Shown: positions 35,363 to 44,213 of the stretch, piece by piece
How the letters are laid out: each line of letters starts with the position of its first letter
Numbering within the stretch: position 1 is the stretch's first letter
Position numbers and translations under genes: made by a program
Assembly: GCF_024584705.1 (NCBI RefSeq)
Contig: NZ_CP097384.1
Location: forward strand, 5,518,001-5,582,000
DNA: 64,000 nt
Direction: 5' to 3'
Source of the DNA: Blastopirellula sp. J2-11
GTDB lineage: Bacteria > Planctomycetota > Planctomycetia > Pirellulales > Pirellulaceae
The notes under the pieces: model-generated
Database searches by the model: none
What the model was told of the DNA's origin: nothing
The model's input: only the letters and a program-made list of their open reading frames with translations

Positions 35363-36568
35363 ATGATCTCGATCACCGAAGCGCTTGATCTGATTGATCA
35401 ACACGCCTCCAAGTCGCCAGCTCGGCAGGTCGCCGCGCTCAACGCAATCGGCTGTTTGTTGGCGGAAGATGTCGCCAGCGATATCGACTCTCCTCCCCAC
35501 GACAAAGCAATGATGGATGGGTACGCCGTCCGAGCCGTCGATCTGGCAAGCGGCGCCGCCGAACTCGATGTCATTGAAGTGATCACCGCCGGCAGCGTGC
35601 CAACTAAGAAAATCGCCGCTTCTCAAGCGGCGCAGATCATGACCGGAGCGCCGATTCCCGCTGGCGCCGACGCGGTTGTGATGATTGAGCAAACGCAAAT
35701 CATCGGCGAAGCACGCGTGCGGATCGAAGCGTCTCAAGTCACGTCGGGCAAAAACATCATGCCTAAAGCAAGTTCACTCGCACGGGGAGCGACCGTTCTG
35801 TCAGCCGGCAAACGCTTGCGTCCGCTGGAAGTGGGCATCTTGGCCGAAGTGGGACGCGATCATATTTTGGTCGTTCCCCAGCCGCGCGTCGCTGTTCTTT
35901 CGACAGGGGACGAGTTGGTGGAAGTCGGAGAAATGCCTGGTCCGGGACGCATTCGAAACAGCAACGGGCCTATGTTGGCCGCGCAGATTGCCGCCGCCGG
36001 GGGCACTCCTGAAAATCTGGGAATTGCACGAGACGTACGCGAAGAACTGACCGAGAAGATTGCCCGCGGTTTGGAAGCCGACATTCTGGTGCTTTCGGGC
36101 GGCGTTTCGGCCGGCGTGCTGGATCTAGTTCCGTCAGTCTTGGCTAAGCATCAGGTCGTCCAGATCTTCCACAAGGTGCAACTCAAGCCGGGCAAGCCGA
36201 TCTGGTTCGGCAAGCGCACGAGCCTAAACAAGACGACGCTAGTCTTTGGATTGCCCGGCAATCCGGTCAGTAGCTTGGTCTGTTTTGAACTGTTTGTTCG
36301 CCGTGCGATCGGCCTGCTGGCAGGTCGAACCGAGAACGAACTTCGCAGCGCCGAGGTGGAACTTGCCGAGCCCTTCTTCCACCGAGGCGATCGTCCGACG
36401 CTCTTCCCGGCGCGATGGGTCAACGCTGCGCAGCGGACCGCGGCGCCGCTTCCTTGGAAAGGTTCGGCCGATCTCGCCGCGATGGCGGCCGCCGACCTAC
36501 TGCTCCAATTTCCGGCAGGGGACGCCGAATTCCTCGCTGGGGATCGGATCTCAGGATTAGTTTTGTAG
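35363..36568 (+). CDS. moeA: molybdopterin molybdenumtransferase MoeA
   Basis: 401 residues from ATG giving MISITEALDLIDQHASKS; a longer in-frame start at 35195 would lie inside pabA. Conserved parts: DGYAVR, QIMTGAPIPAGADAVVMIE, the MoaB/MogA-like core with STGDELVE and LVLSGGVSAG, and GLPGNPVSSLVCFE. It inserts molybdate into adenylylated molybdopterin in the cytoplasm. Operon with pabA is implied by the tight spacing, though the pathways are unrelated. Confidence 0.95.
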   Translation: MISITEALDLIDQHASKSPARQVAALNAIGCLLAEDVASDIDSPPHDKAMMDGYAVRAVDLASGAAELDVIEVITAGSVPTKKIAASQAAQIMTGAPIPAGADAVVMIEQTQIIGEARVRIEASQVTSGKNIMPKASSLARGATVLSAGKRLRPLEVGILAEVGRDHILVVPQPRVAVLSTGDELVEVGEMPGPGRIRNSNGPMLAAQIAAAGGTPENLGIARDVREELTEKIARGLEADILVLSGGVSAGVLDLVPSVLAKHQVVQIFHKVQLKPGKPIWFGKRTSLNKTTLVFGLPGNPVSSLVCFELFVRRAIGLLAGRTENELRSAEVELAEPFFHRGDRPTLFPARWVNAAQRTAAPLPWKGSADLAAMAAADLLLQFPAGDAEFLAGDRISGLVL

Positions 36569-36691
36569 CAGATACCCCTGAAGACAGGTGCCGCCAAGCT
36601 AATGTGGTGGTACGATTGGCAATGCTTGGCAATAAAAGGCGATTTCCGGGCAAAGCATGCAGAAAACGGGACTTCAGTGGGGCAAGAGCAC

Positions 36692-37129
36692 ATGGAAAAT
36701 CTCAAGGCGCTAGCACAACAATGGTTTGAAGAAGTTTGGAACCAGCGCCGCGATGACGCAATTTTTGAGTTGACCGCAGAGAATGCGATCGCCCACCTGG
36801 AATCCGGCGTCGACATCAATAGCGCCGCCATCTTTAAATCGTTCCGCGATAACCTTCTCGCCGCATTACCAGACATGAAACTTCAGGTGGAGGACGTCAT
36901 CGCCGAAGGCGACTCCGCCGTCGTTCGCTGGAGTTTTATCGGCAATCATCGCGGCGATGGGTTTGGCTTCAAACCAACGGGACGAGAGATCCAAGCTCGC
37001 GGGCTCACTTGGTTTCGTTTCGCTGATGGGAAGGTCATTGAGGCCTGGGACAGCTGGAATCAAAGCTCTATGTTTCAGCAAATGATCGGTGACAACCCGG
37101 CGTCGAACTCCGCATTTCGAGCCACGTAA
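36692..37129 (+). CDS. SnoaL-like/ester cyclase family protein
   Basis: 145 residues from MENLKALAQQWFEEVWNQRR (the ORF extends 30 codons further up). It is a cone-shaped alpha+beta fold: helix LKALAQQWFEEVWN, AIFELTAENAIAHLESG, DMKLQVEDVIAEGDSAVVRWSFIGNHRG and the final strand GKVIEAWDSWNQSSM. The pattern fits SnoaL/NTF2-like proteins, many of unknown substrate. Cytoplasmic, single gene. Confidence 0.85.
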   Translation: MENLKALAQQWFEEVWNQRRDDAIFELTAENAIAHLESGVDINSAAIFKSFRDNLLAALPDMKLQVEDVIAEGDSAVVRWSFIGNHRGDGFGFKPTGREIQARGLTWFRFADGKVIEAWDSWNQSSMFQQMIGDNPASNSAFRAT

Positions 37130-37214
37130 TGAGAATCCGACATAGCGAGTAGGCGGCCCAGGCCCTATCTTATCTCACTGCTGCTGCTTGCTTCCTTCCG
37201 ACGATGGCCGCCCT

Positions 37215-38900
37215 GTGAACGATTCTTTATCTTCAAGCGACAATCCAACTTTGCCGCTGATGTCGCTGCGCTGCGTCGCAGGTTGGAGCTTGTTTAGCGC
37301 AATCACGCTGTATTTCGCTTTTCCGCCTGCGGGACTTTGGCCGCTCGCCTGGATCGCGCCGTTGGGCTGGCTGGCGATCGTGCGAGTCGAACGCCTACCA
37401 CGACGCGCTTATGCGGCGATTTATCTCTCTGGAGCCCTCTTTTGGCTCGCGCTGCTGTATGGAGTTGGCAATTCGCATTGGGCGACACGCCTGTTTGGCT
37501 GGCCGACGCTTTGCGGTTATCTGGCGGTCTATACGCCGCTGTTTGTGGCGACTTGTCGAACAGCAGTCCAGCGCTGCAAGATCCCGCTGACGATTGCTGC
37601 GCCGGTCTGTTGGGTAGGTTGGGAGTTTGTTCGCGCTCACTTCGCGACCGGCTTTGCTGTCGGACTAATCGGTCATACCCAAGCGGCGCAACTGCCGCTG
37701 ATTCAGATTTCCAACTTAGTGGGAGCATACGGGGTTAGCTTCGTTGTCGTGCTGTGGGCGGCGGCGATTGTTGACGCGGGACTGATCGACCGTTGGATAC
37801 GCCCACAACCGGCGGCCCCGACTCTCTCTTTTCGACTCACGGCATTCACCACGGCAACCATTCTGCTACTCGCGACGCTCGCCTATGGTTGGCGACAACT
37901 TGCGACTACAGAAGCCGGCGTCAACGAAACGCTGACGGCGGCGCTGGTGCAAGGTTCCATCGATACGTCGTTTGATGATCCAACTCAGCCGCAGCGAACC
38001 TTCGAGCAATACGTCCAACTTACCGATGAGGCGACGCGCGACCGGGATGATCTCGATCTGATCCTGTGGCCCGAGACGACCATGGGAAACAACGCGCTAA
38101 TCGAGGTCGACGGCGAACTCTCGGTTCCAGCGGACGCGACGATAACGGCCGAAAGGTATCGCGAACTGCTGCTCCGCTACCGTGATGAATATTTGCTGCT
38201 CGTTGACGAGTTGGCCAATCGCCGTTGGAAAACTCCGTTGCTGCTGGGGACCTCGACGCTTCGTTATGGTCAGCATGGCACGCAAATCTTTAACTCGGCC
38301 CTCTACATACCGCTGGATCAGGCTCCCCAACTGCGCTATGACAAGACGCATCCGGTGATGTTTGGCGAGTATGTCCCGCTGGGAGACGTCTTTCCTTGGA
38401 TATACAAAATGACGCCGATGGGCGGAGGCTTAACGCCTGGTGCTGGACCGGTGGCGATCGATGTCGGCGAGCGGGTTCGATTGATTCCGTGCATCTGTTT
38501 TGAGAACACCGTGCCGCATTTGGTTCGGCGACATGCGGCGGCAGCGGCCGATCCGACCAAGACCGAGATTTTGGTGACGTTAACCAACGACGGCTGGTTT
38601 TGGGGGTCGAGCGTGTTGGACCTACATCTGCTCTGCGCCCAGTTTCGCTCGGCCGAACTGCGAAAACCGATGCTGATCGCCGCGAATACCGGATTTTCAG
38701 CTTCAATCGATCGTAACGGTCGCCCGCTAGCGATCGGGCCGCGTCAAAAAACGAAAGTGCTGATCGTCGACATTCCCCTTGATACGGCTCCGCCAACCAT
38801 CTACCAGCGTTATGGCGATCTGTTTGCCGGAACTTGCGGTGCTCTGACGTTGCTGCTGCTGGGGCTTGGATTCATCAGCCGTTGGCGTCGCAAGAACTAA
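37215..38900 (+). CDS. lnt: apolipoprotein N-acyltransferase
   Basis: 561 residues from the GTG start (a TTG at 37188 and ATG at 37260 are alternatives). About seven N-terminal membrane helices (AGWSLFSAITLYFAFPP and on) precede the carbon-nitrogen hydrolase domain (~245-525). The catalytic triad residues are seen: Glu in WPETTM (~287), Lys in RYDKTHPVMFGEYVPLGD (~377) and Cys in IPCICFENTVP (~428). A last membrane helix ends the protein. It N-acylates the lipid-modified cysteine of apolipoproteins at the inner membrane; the window also carries lgt and many lipoproteins. Confidence 0.95.
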   Translation: MNDSLSSSDNPTLPLMSLRCVAGWSLFSAITLYFAFPPAGLWPLAWIAPLGWLAIVRVERLPRRAYAAIYLSGALFWLALLYGVGNSHWATRLFGWPTLCGYLAVYTPLFVATCRTAVQRCKIPLTIAAPVCWVGWEFVRAHFATGFAVGLIGHTQAAQLPLIQISNLVGAYGVSFVVVLWAAAIVDAGLIDRWIRPQPAAPTLSFRLTAFTTATILLLATLAYGWRQLATTEAGVNETLTAALVQGSIDTSFDDPTQPQRTFEQYVQLTDEATRDRDDLDLILWPETTMGNNALIEVDGELSVPADATITAERYRELLLRYRDEYLLLVDELANRRWKTPLLLGTSTLRYGQHGTQIFNSALYIPLDQAPQLRYDKTHPVMFGEYVPLGDVFPWIYKMTPMGGGLTPGAGPVAIDVGERVRLIPCICFENTVPHLVRRHAAAAADPTKTEILVTLTNDGWFWGSSVLDLHLLCAQFRSAELRKPMLIAANTGFSASIDRNGRPLAIGPRQKTKVLIVDIPLDTAPPTIYQRYGDLFAGTCGALTLLLLGLGFISRWRRKN

Positions 38901-39351
38901 AAACAGTCCTTTTGGCGGGTCCGGGATACGGTAATCGGCCGTTGAAGGCCGGTAGATTCGGCATGATCCAGCGACATGCCGCAGTTGGGCTGGGGAACGC
39001 CGGGAATGCACGACCGCAAGGTGAGTTGTAATCTATAGTTATCACGAAATCAGAACAGTTTTTTCCCCGGATGGGGGCGAAATCCGGGTTTCAGCGTTGA
39101 TCGAAGCAAAGATCAGCGCCGATTTTGTTGACACTTGCGAACGGCCACAATTATACTGGGCTTGCAACTTGCGTAATCTCCCCAACTTCCGCATTGCTGA
39201 TCCTCGTCTGGTGCACGCCTCTGCGGCGATTGCGGTAGAGCGTCAGGCAAGCTTTTCGGTCGTTGTTCCCTTCCACTTTTCGTAGCGCCTGCGGCGCGTC
39301 CCGAAGCGTCCTTTTTCGGGTTTGGCGTGAGCCACAAAGGAGTCGAATTCG
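38901..39351. other. 451-base intergenic region with a strong promoter
   Basis: No gene of its own; short frames in it have poor composition. It contains the near-consensus sigma-70 promoter at 39128-39157 and therefore a 5' leader of nearly 190 bases for the next gene, long enough for regulatory RNA structure although I see none clearly. Confidence 0.5.
39128..39157 (+). promoter_or_regulatory. near-consensus sigma-70 promoter
   Basis: TTGACA, an 18-base spacer, and TATACT. This is the cleanest sigma-70 promoter in the window. It would drive the MreC-like gene at 39352 with a long untranslated leader. Confidence 0.7.
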
Positions 39352-40176
39352 ATGAACCTCATCGGCAAGATCTTCACGGTCCTCATCTTTGTGATGAGTC
39401 TCGTGTTCATGGCGTTCTCAGTCGCCGTGTACGCCACGCACAAGAACTGGAAGGACGAAGCGAAAACGCTGACTACTACAAATCAAACCCTTTCGTCCAA
39501 GCGGACCGAGTTGGAACAGCAGTTGGGCGAAACGAAACAAATGCTTGAACAAGAACGGGCAGCGCGTCGCTATGCGTTAGCCGCGTTGGAAGTTCGCAGC
39601 TCGCAGCAAGAGCGTCAGCTAGCGACCCAGCAAGCGTCGCTTGATCAAAAGGTGAAAGAACTGGACCAGAAGAGCGCCGCGCTCGATCAGGCCAGCAAAG
39701 TCGCGATCGCCGCCGAAACGCGAAATACCGAGTTGGAAAACAAGCTGCAAACCGCCCAGCAAAATCGTGACGCGATGTTCGCCAATGTCGTCACGACCAG
39801 CGATCGCGTGCAAACGTTGCAAACCAACGAAGAACGTTTGAAAGAGCGTGAAGGCCAGTTGGCCCAGCAAACCGCTCGTCAACGTCGCGTTCTCAACGCG
39901 AACGGACTGACCGAGTTCACCAACGTCGACGGCGTGCCGCCGAAGTTGGATGGACGCGTGACCGCGATCGGCGCCAACAACTTTGTCGAAGTTTCGCTCG
40001 GCAAAGATGATGGTTTGAGTATCGGCAATACGCTCGACATTTTCCGCGGCGACCAGTATCTCGGACGGGTTATTATTCGCAAAGTGAGCCCCGATCGTTC
40101 GGTTGGTGAAATCCAACGCGAGTATCGCAAGGGCGAGATTAAGAAGGGTGATTATGTCTCCACAAAGCTCGGGTAA
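39352..40176 (+). CDS. MreC-like membrane coiled-coil protein
   Basis: 274 residues: one membrane helix (~5-28, FTVLIFVMSLVFMAFSVAVY), a long heptad-rich coiled coil (~35-175, Gln/Glu/Lys/Ala), then a C-terminal beta domain (~195-272) reading LDGRVTAIGANNFVEVSLGK, DDGLSIGNTLDIFRGDQYLGRVIIRKVSP. That last part follows the MreC pattern (strand, x-x-KGxxDGVxxGxxV, GLVGRV). MreC links the MreB cytoskeleton to periplasmic wall synthesis. It overlaps the next gene by 23 bases and lies shortly before an MreB-like gene. The MreC assignment is inferred from architecture. Confidence 0.78.
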   Translation: MNLIGKIFTVLIFVMSLVFMAFSVAVYATHKNWKDEAKTLTTTNQTLSSKRTELEQQLGETKQMLEQERAARRYALAALEVRSSQQERQLATQQASLDQKVKELDQKSAALDQASKVAIAAETRNTELENKLQTAQQNRDAMFANVVTTSDRVQTLQTNEERLKEREGQLAQQTARQRRVLNANGLTEFTNVDGVPPKLDGRVTAIGANNFVEVSLGKDDGLSIGNTLDIFRGDQYLGRVIIRKVSPDRSVGEIQREYRKGEIKKGDYVSTKLG

Positions 40177-40366
40177 TCCCCCCAAACAAAAGCTGAACAT
40201 CTATTCGATGCTGCTGATCCTGTCGTTCATCGCTTTGCTGATCGGCGCGATTCTGATGTACCTTGAACTGAACCAGTTCGGCACTTTCCCGCAATGGAAG
40301 GTTTCGCAAGCTTCGCCCGCTACGGCGATCGCATTGCCCGCGGCGGCGCCGTCGGCCATCGGCTAG
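40154..40366 (+). CDS. small one-pass membrane protein
   Basis: 70 residues: MSPQSSGNPPKQKLNIYSML, one membrane helix (~16-39, YSMLLILSFIALLIGAILMYL), then a short Ala/Pro-rich tail. The ATG lies inside the end of the MreC-like gene, so translation is coupled. It is followed by a strong terminator, which ends this two-gene unit. Not MreD (which has several helices); function unknown. Confidence 0.7.
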   Translation: MSPQSSGNPPKQKLNIYSMLLILSFIALLIGAILMYLELNQFGTFPQWKVSQASPATAIALPAAAPSAIG

Positions 40367-40406
40367 TTTGGCGCTGGCGCTGGTCGCCAAATTTCGTAAG
40401 CTATCA

Positions 40407-40437
40407 CGGCTGGTCCATCCGGACCGGCCGTTTTTTA
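40407..40437 (+). terminator. rho-independent terminator
   Basis: CGGCTGGTCC and GGACCGGCCG (10 bp with one G-T pair) around the loop ATCC, directly followed by TTTTTTATT. It ends the MreC-like two-gene unit ahead of the MreB-like gene. Confidence 0.9.
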
Positions 40438-40458
40438 TTGCGCTGAAAGGATTCGGGC

Positions 40459-41478
40459 ATGATTCGGCTCTCGCGCCAATGCCTAGCGATCGATCTTGGC
40501 CCGGCCAGCACGATTATTTGTCGCGGCGACGAAGGAATCGTCCTGGACGAACCAACTGCCGCGGCGGTCCAGACTAGCACCGGCCGCATCTTGCATCAGG
40601 GCGCCGCGGTCGGACGACTTGCCCAAGCGCTGCGTGATCGGACTCCCAGCGAAGTCGCCGTTTCCTATCCGCTAGCAACCGGGCGCGTGGCCGATCCGCA
40701 GATTTGCCAGGCGATGATGCGGCAGTTTCTGCAGAAGTGCACAACTAGACGCTCTTTTTTCGGTCCGCAAGTCATTTGCACCGTTCCGAGCGGCGCCACC
40801 ATGGTCGAACGAGCGGCGCTGATCACGGCTTTACGCGGCGCTGGTGCGGCACAGGTTGGGCTGATTTTACGCAGCGTCGCCGCGGCGATCGGCGGTGGAG
40901 CGCCCGTCTTAGAAGCAACCGCCGCATGCACTTGCGAGATCGGCTCGACGCAAACCGATCTTGTCGCGACCTGCTTGGGGGAAGTGCTGGCCGAGCGCCG
41001 ATTGCCGATCGGCGGCGACACGCTGGACCAGGCGATTGTCGACGCCGTCCGCACCGATTTCAACCTCCGAATCGGATCGAGTCAGGCGGCGACCCTGCGG
41101 ACGGAGTTTGGCTCCGCGTATGCGCGTGAAGAAGAAACAGCGCTCGAAATCCATGGTTCCGATGGGATTACCGGAGCTCCCCGCACCTCCCAAATTACTA
41201 CGCAACAGCTGCGTGAAGCAATTCAAAAGCCGCTCACCGAAATCGCACTTGGAATCCGTGAATTGATTCAGCCGTTGGCGCCGCAGCTTGCCGGCGACCT
41301 GGCTCAGCAAGGCGTCTTGCTTTGCGGCGGGCTGTCGCTGACGCCGGGAATCGCCGCTTTCTTTTCTCAAACTGTTGGCGTTCCCTGTCGCACGGCGAGC
41401 ATGCCGCGCGAAGCGGCTGCGTTGGGCGCTTCTATTGTCGCTGCTGATTCTGATCGCTGGCGAGGAATTCTGCTGTAG
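40459..41478 (+). CDS. MreB-like actin homologue with altered nucleotide site
   Basis: 339 residues collinear with MreB: phosphate-1 AIDLGPASTIICRG, GIVLDEPTAAA, DRTPSEVAVSYPLATGRVAD, ICTVPSGATMVERAAL, IGGDTLDQAIVDAV, EFGSAY and LLCGGLSLTPG. Two active-site parts are changed: the catalytic Glu block (EEPxAAAIG in MreB) reads LRSVAAAIGG, and phosphate-2 (DIGGGTT) reads EIGSTQTD. ATP hydrolysis is therefore probably lost. MreB filaments guide wall synthesis at the inner face of the membrane; here a structural or regulatory paralogue is inferred. It lies 92 bases past the MreC-like unit and its terminator. Confidence 0.85.
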   Translation: MIRLSRQCLAIDLGPASTIICRGDEGIVLDEPTAAAVQTSTGRILHQGAAVGRLAQALRDRTPSEVAVSYPLATGRVADPQICQAMMRQFLQKCTTRRSFFGPQVICTVPSGATMVERAALITALRGAGAAQVGLILRSVAAAIGGGAPVLEATAACTCEIGSTQTDLVATCLGEVLAERRLPIGGDTLDQAIVDAVRTDFNLRIGSSQAATLRTEFGSAYAREEETALEIHGSDGITGAPRTSQITTQQLREAIQKPLTEIALGIRELIQPLAPQLAGDLAQQGVLLCGGLSLTPGIAAFFSQTVGVPCRTASMPREAAALGASIVAADSDRWRGILL

Positions 41479-41603
41479 AATAAATCATCGTTGGCCATTC
41501 TTGTGGAGCCGGCGCCTACATCAGGTGCGTCAATTTGACGCACGAAAATCGCTTACGTTCCTAGCGCAACCGACGTACAGTAAATAGAGAAGGAGACGCA
41601 GCC

Positions 41604-42041
41604 ATGAAAATGAACAAGATCCTCTTTCCGACTGACTTTTCGCACTGTGGCGACGCTGCGATGCGTTTAGCGACAGCGATCGCCAAAGACTTTGGAGCCA
41701 CGATCATCATCGTGCATGTCGAAGAGCCGCCCACCTCTTACGGCGGCGGCGAAATGTACTACGGCATGATGGAACCGTCGCTCGACGAAGTGAAAAAGAT
41801 GATGCACGAAGTTCGGCCTACGGACGCCGCCGTACCATGCGTGCATCGTTTAATCAGCGGCGATCCGCCGCATGCAATTCTCCGCCTAGCGGAAGAAGAA
41901 AAGGTCGATTTGATCGTCATGGGAACACATGGACGGACAGGGTTTTTGCACTTACTTATGGGCAGCAACGCCGAAACGATCGTTCGCAAAGCAAAATGCC
42001 CAGTACTAACTTTCCGTCAACCCGACAAGGTTGCGGAGTAG
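41604..42041 (+). CDS. universal stress protein (UspA family)
   Basis: 145 residues, usual size. MKMNKILFPTDFSHCGDAAMRL opens the domain; the ATP-binding motif G-x2-G-x9-G-S is present in GTHGRTGFLHLLMGSNAE (~112-129), so an ATP-binding subtype is likely. Strong SD (AGAAGGAGA) 9 bases before the ATG. The next gene encodes a hemerythrin-like protein, which suggests a redox or stress setting. Exact role unknown. Confidence 0.93.
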   Translation: MKMNKILFPTDFSHCGDAAMRLATAIAKDFGATIIIVHVEEPPTSYGGGEMYYGMMEPSLDEVKKMMHEVRPTDAAVPCVHRLISGDPPHAILRLAEEEKVDLIVMGTHGRTGFLHLLMGSNAETIVRKAKCPVLTFRQPDKVAE

Positions 42042-42094
42042 TTTATTGCTCGCCGCCAATTGCAAGTCGTAGCGACGAGCCAAGGAGGCGTATG

Positions 42095-42568
42095 ATGACT
42101 GGTAACTCCTATCTCAACTGTAGCGACGAAAGTATTCGTCGCCATGTTCGCGAAGAACATCGTCAGATCAACGCAGAGCTCGACAAACTCTTCGCTTGCT
42201 GTCTGGGCGAACAGCATGGATGCGATTCGCAGACCGACTGGAAGAAGATCCGCGAGCGTGTCCATCACTTGCGGGAAAACATGGCCCATCATTTCCGTGA
42301 AGAGGAAGAAGGGTCTTGCTTGGATGAAGCGGTGGCGCGACGAACGACGCTGGGGCCTGAAGCTCGCGAGATCGAGCGAGAACATCCCGAGCTTCTAGCG
42401 GAATTGGACGGATTGATCTCTTGGCTCGACGATGAGCCGCCGCTGGAAACGACGCTGCAAATCGCGCGAACGCGCCTCAACGCGTTCGCCGAGAATTTGC
42501 AGAGACACGAAGTCCGCGAAGACGCATTGATTCGCCGCGGCGTCGGCGGATTTGGGGAGGACGACTAA
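42095..42568 (+). CDS. hemerythrin-like (HHE) protein
   Basis: 157 residues. Two ATGs stand side by side (42092, 42095) behind AAGGAGG; the second has better spacing. His and acidic residues sit on helices in the HHE pattern: RHVREEHRQINAELDK, MAHHFREEEEGSC, EIEREHPELLAEL and NLQRHEVREDALI. Such four-helix proteins bind a di-iron centre and sense or carry O2 or NO. The Cys pair CC in LFACCLGEQHGC may also matter. It follows the UspA gene after 53 bases. Confidence 0.82.
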   Translation: MTGNSYLNCSDESIRRHVREEHRQINAELDKLFACCLGEQHGCDSQTDWKKIRERVHHLRENMAHHFREEEEGSCLDEAVARRTTLGPEAREIEREHPELLAELDGLISWLDDEPPLETTLQIARTRLNAFAENLQRHEVREDALIRRGVGGFGEDD

Positions 42569-42717
42569 CCGCACCGATCCATTTTGCATCTTACGTCAAT
42601 CGCAACATTCCTATCGATTAGGCAGGCTGGCCAAGATTCGTCAGCCTGCTAGCAGCGGCATGCCGATCAATGATAAGGGAGATCTCCGCTTTTGTCCCCT
42701 CCAACGATTGAACGCCG

Positions 42718-44109
42718 ATGCCATCCGTAAGCAACATTCTGCTGCAAAAAGATATCTTGCTCGAAAGCGGCACTAACGAGCTGGAGATTCTCGTATTTTC
42801 CGTTGGGCGATTTACCTTTGGCATTAACGTCGCCAAAGTGCGCGAAGTCTTGCCTCGCCAGGCGATGACCGCGCTGCCGCAAGCGCATCACTCGGTTCTC
42901 GGCGTTTTTCAGCTGCGAAATAATGTCGTCCCCTGCGTTTCGCTGCGCAAGCATCTGCAGATCGAAAGCGATCCAGGCAGCGACCAGCAGATGATCTTGA
43001 CCGATTTCAACCGGATGCAAACCGCATTTACGGTCGATGCGGTGGCGAGAATTCATCGCATCAGCTGGGAAAAAATCTTGGCTGTGCCTGCGGTGATGGC
43101 GACCGGCAGCACTCCGGTTACCGCCGTAGCGCAGATTGACGGCAAACTCGTCTCCATGCTCGATTTTGAAATGATCGCAGATCAGATCACCGAGAAAACC
43201 TTGCGGGAAGACGCCGTCTCGAACCCGCACCAACTGCCGCGCGAGCAATTGCGAATCGTCGTCGCCGACGACTCGGTCACCGTACGTCAAGCGATGATTG
43301 CGATGCTCTCTGGCAGCGGCTATACGCAAGTTCATCCATTTGAAAATGGACGCCTCTGCTGGGAATGGCTCGAAGCGCAGTGGAAAGCGAAACAAAACCT
43401 GGCCGAGATCGCCGACTTGTTGATCAGTGATGTCGAAATGCCGCAGATTGACGGCTTCCATCTGACCAAACGCGTCAAGGAGCATCCCGGCCTGGGACAA
43501 CTGCCGGTTCTCCTTTATTCGTCGATCGTCACGCCCGACAATGCGAAAAAAGGGGAAGCGGTCGGCGCCGACGCACAGATCTCCAAGCCAGAACTTCATC
43601 GCGTGGTCGCGATCGCGGATGATTTAATCTTGCGCCGGAGCGGCAATTCGCCTAGCGCTGCGTCTGTCGCGAAAACGGTAGAACCTCCTCCTGCAGCAAA
43701 ACCCCCCGTGTCGCCGCCTCCGCATCAACCGACCGCGAGCGAAATGCACGATTCGAGCATCCCCTCAGGTAGTTTGCTAGAAACGTTTCGCGTCGAACTA
43801 GGAGAACGAACCGACGAATTGCGAGATTGGCTCGCTCGTAATTCAACCGACAGTCGAGCGCTCTTACGCACGCTGCACAGCATCAAATCAGCAGCCCAAG
43901 TAGTCCCCATCCACGACGTTAGCCACGCCGTGCATCAGATGGAAGAGGTCGTGCTCAGCAACAAGCAAGAGACGGCGGCCATCGTCGGTCCCCTCTCGGA
44001 ACTGGCCGATTGGCTGCATGATCTCTCCCAAGATCGCGAACAATTCGCCAGCCTGCTGCCGTGCGGCCCCAAATTTACGACGACGGTCGATTCGCAGAGC
44101 GGCGTCTAG
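42718..44109 (+). CDS. CheV-type chemotaxis protein with added HPt domain (CheW-REC-HPt)
   Basis: 463 residues. CheW domain (~20-160, FSVGRFTFGINVAKVREVLP, GVFQLRNNVVPCVSLRKHL), receiver domain (~178-305, VVADDSVTVRQAM, phosphorylation Asp238 in LLISDVEMPQIDG, Lys290), a proline-rich linker (~320-345) and a C-terminal HPt-like domain with His387 in RTLHSIKSAAQ. CheV proteins couple receptors to CheA; the HPt adds a second phosphotransfer site. No cheA or receptor gene lies in the window, so it works with genes elsewhere. ATG confirmed at MPSVSNILLQ. Confidence 0.88.
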   Translation: MPSVSNILLQKDILLESGTNELEILVFSVGRFTFGINVAKVREVLPRQAMTALPQAHHSVLGVFQLRNNVVPCVSLRKHLQIESDPGSDQQMILTDFNRMQTAFTVDAVARIHRISWEKILAVPAVMATGSTPVTAVAQIDGKLVSMLDFEMIADQITEKTLREDAVSNPHQLPREQLRIVVADDSVTVRQAMIAMLSGSGYTQVHPFENGRLCWEWLEAQWKAKQNLAEIADLLISDVEMPQIDGFHLTKRVKEHPGLGQLPVLLYSSIVTPDNAKKGEAVGADAQISKPELHRVVAIADDLILRRSGNSPSAASVAKTVEPPPAAKPPVSPPPHQPTASEMHDSSIPSGSLLETFRVELGERTDELRDWLARNSTDSRALLRTLHSIKSAAQVVPIHDVSHAVHQMEEVVLSNKQETAAIVGPLSELADWLHDLSQDREQFASLLPCGPKFTTTVDSQSGV

Positions 44110-44165
44110 CTCGCTCAACGCCGATTGCCGAACTTCGACAAATCGCTTAACAAACGCGCAAGAAA

Positions 44166-44189
44166 ACAGGGACGATCAATCGTCCCTGT
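44166..44189 (-). terminator. rho-independent terminator between convergent genes
   Basis: ACAGGGACGA/TCGTCCCTGT (10 bp) with a 4-base loop; on the minus strand it runs into TTTTCTT. It lies after the response regulator stop and can act on both strands. Confidence 0.85.
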
Positions 44190-44213
44190 AACGCATCTTG
44201 GCGATAGTTTGAT

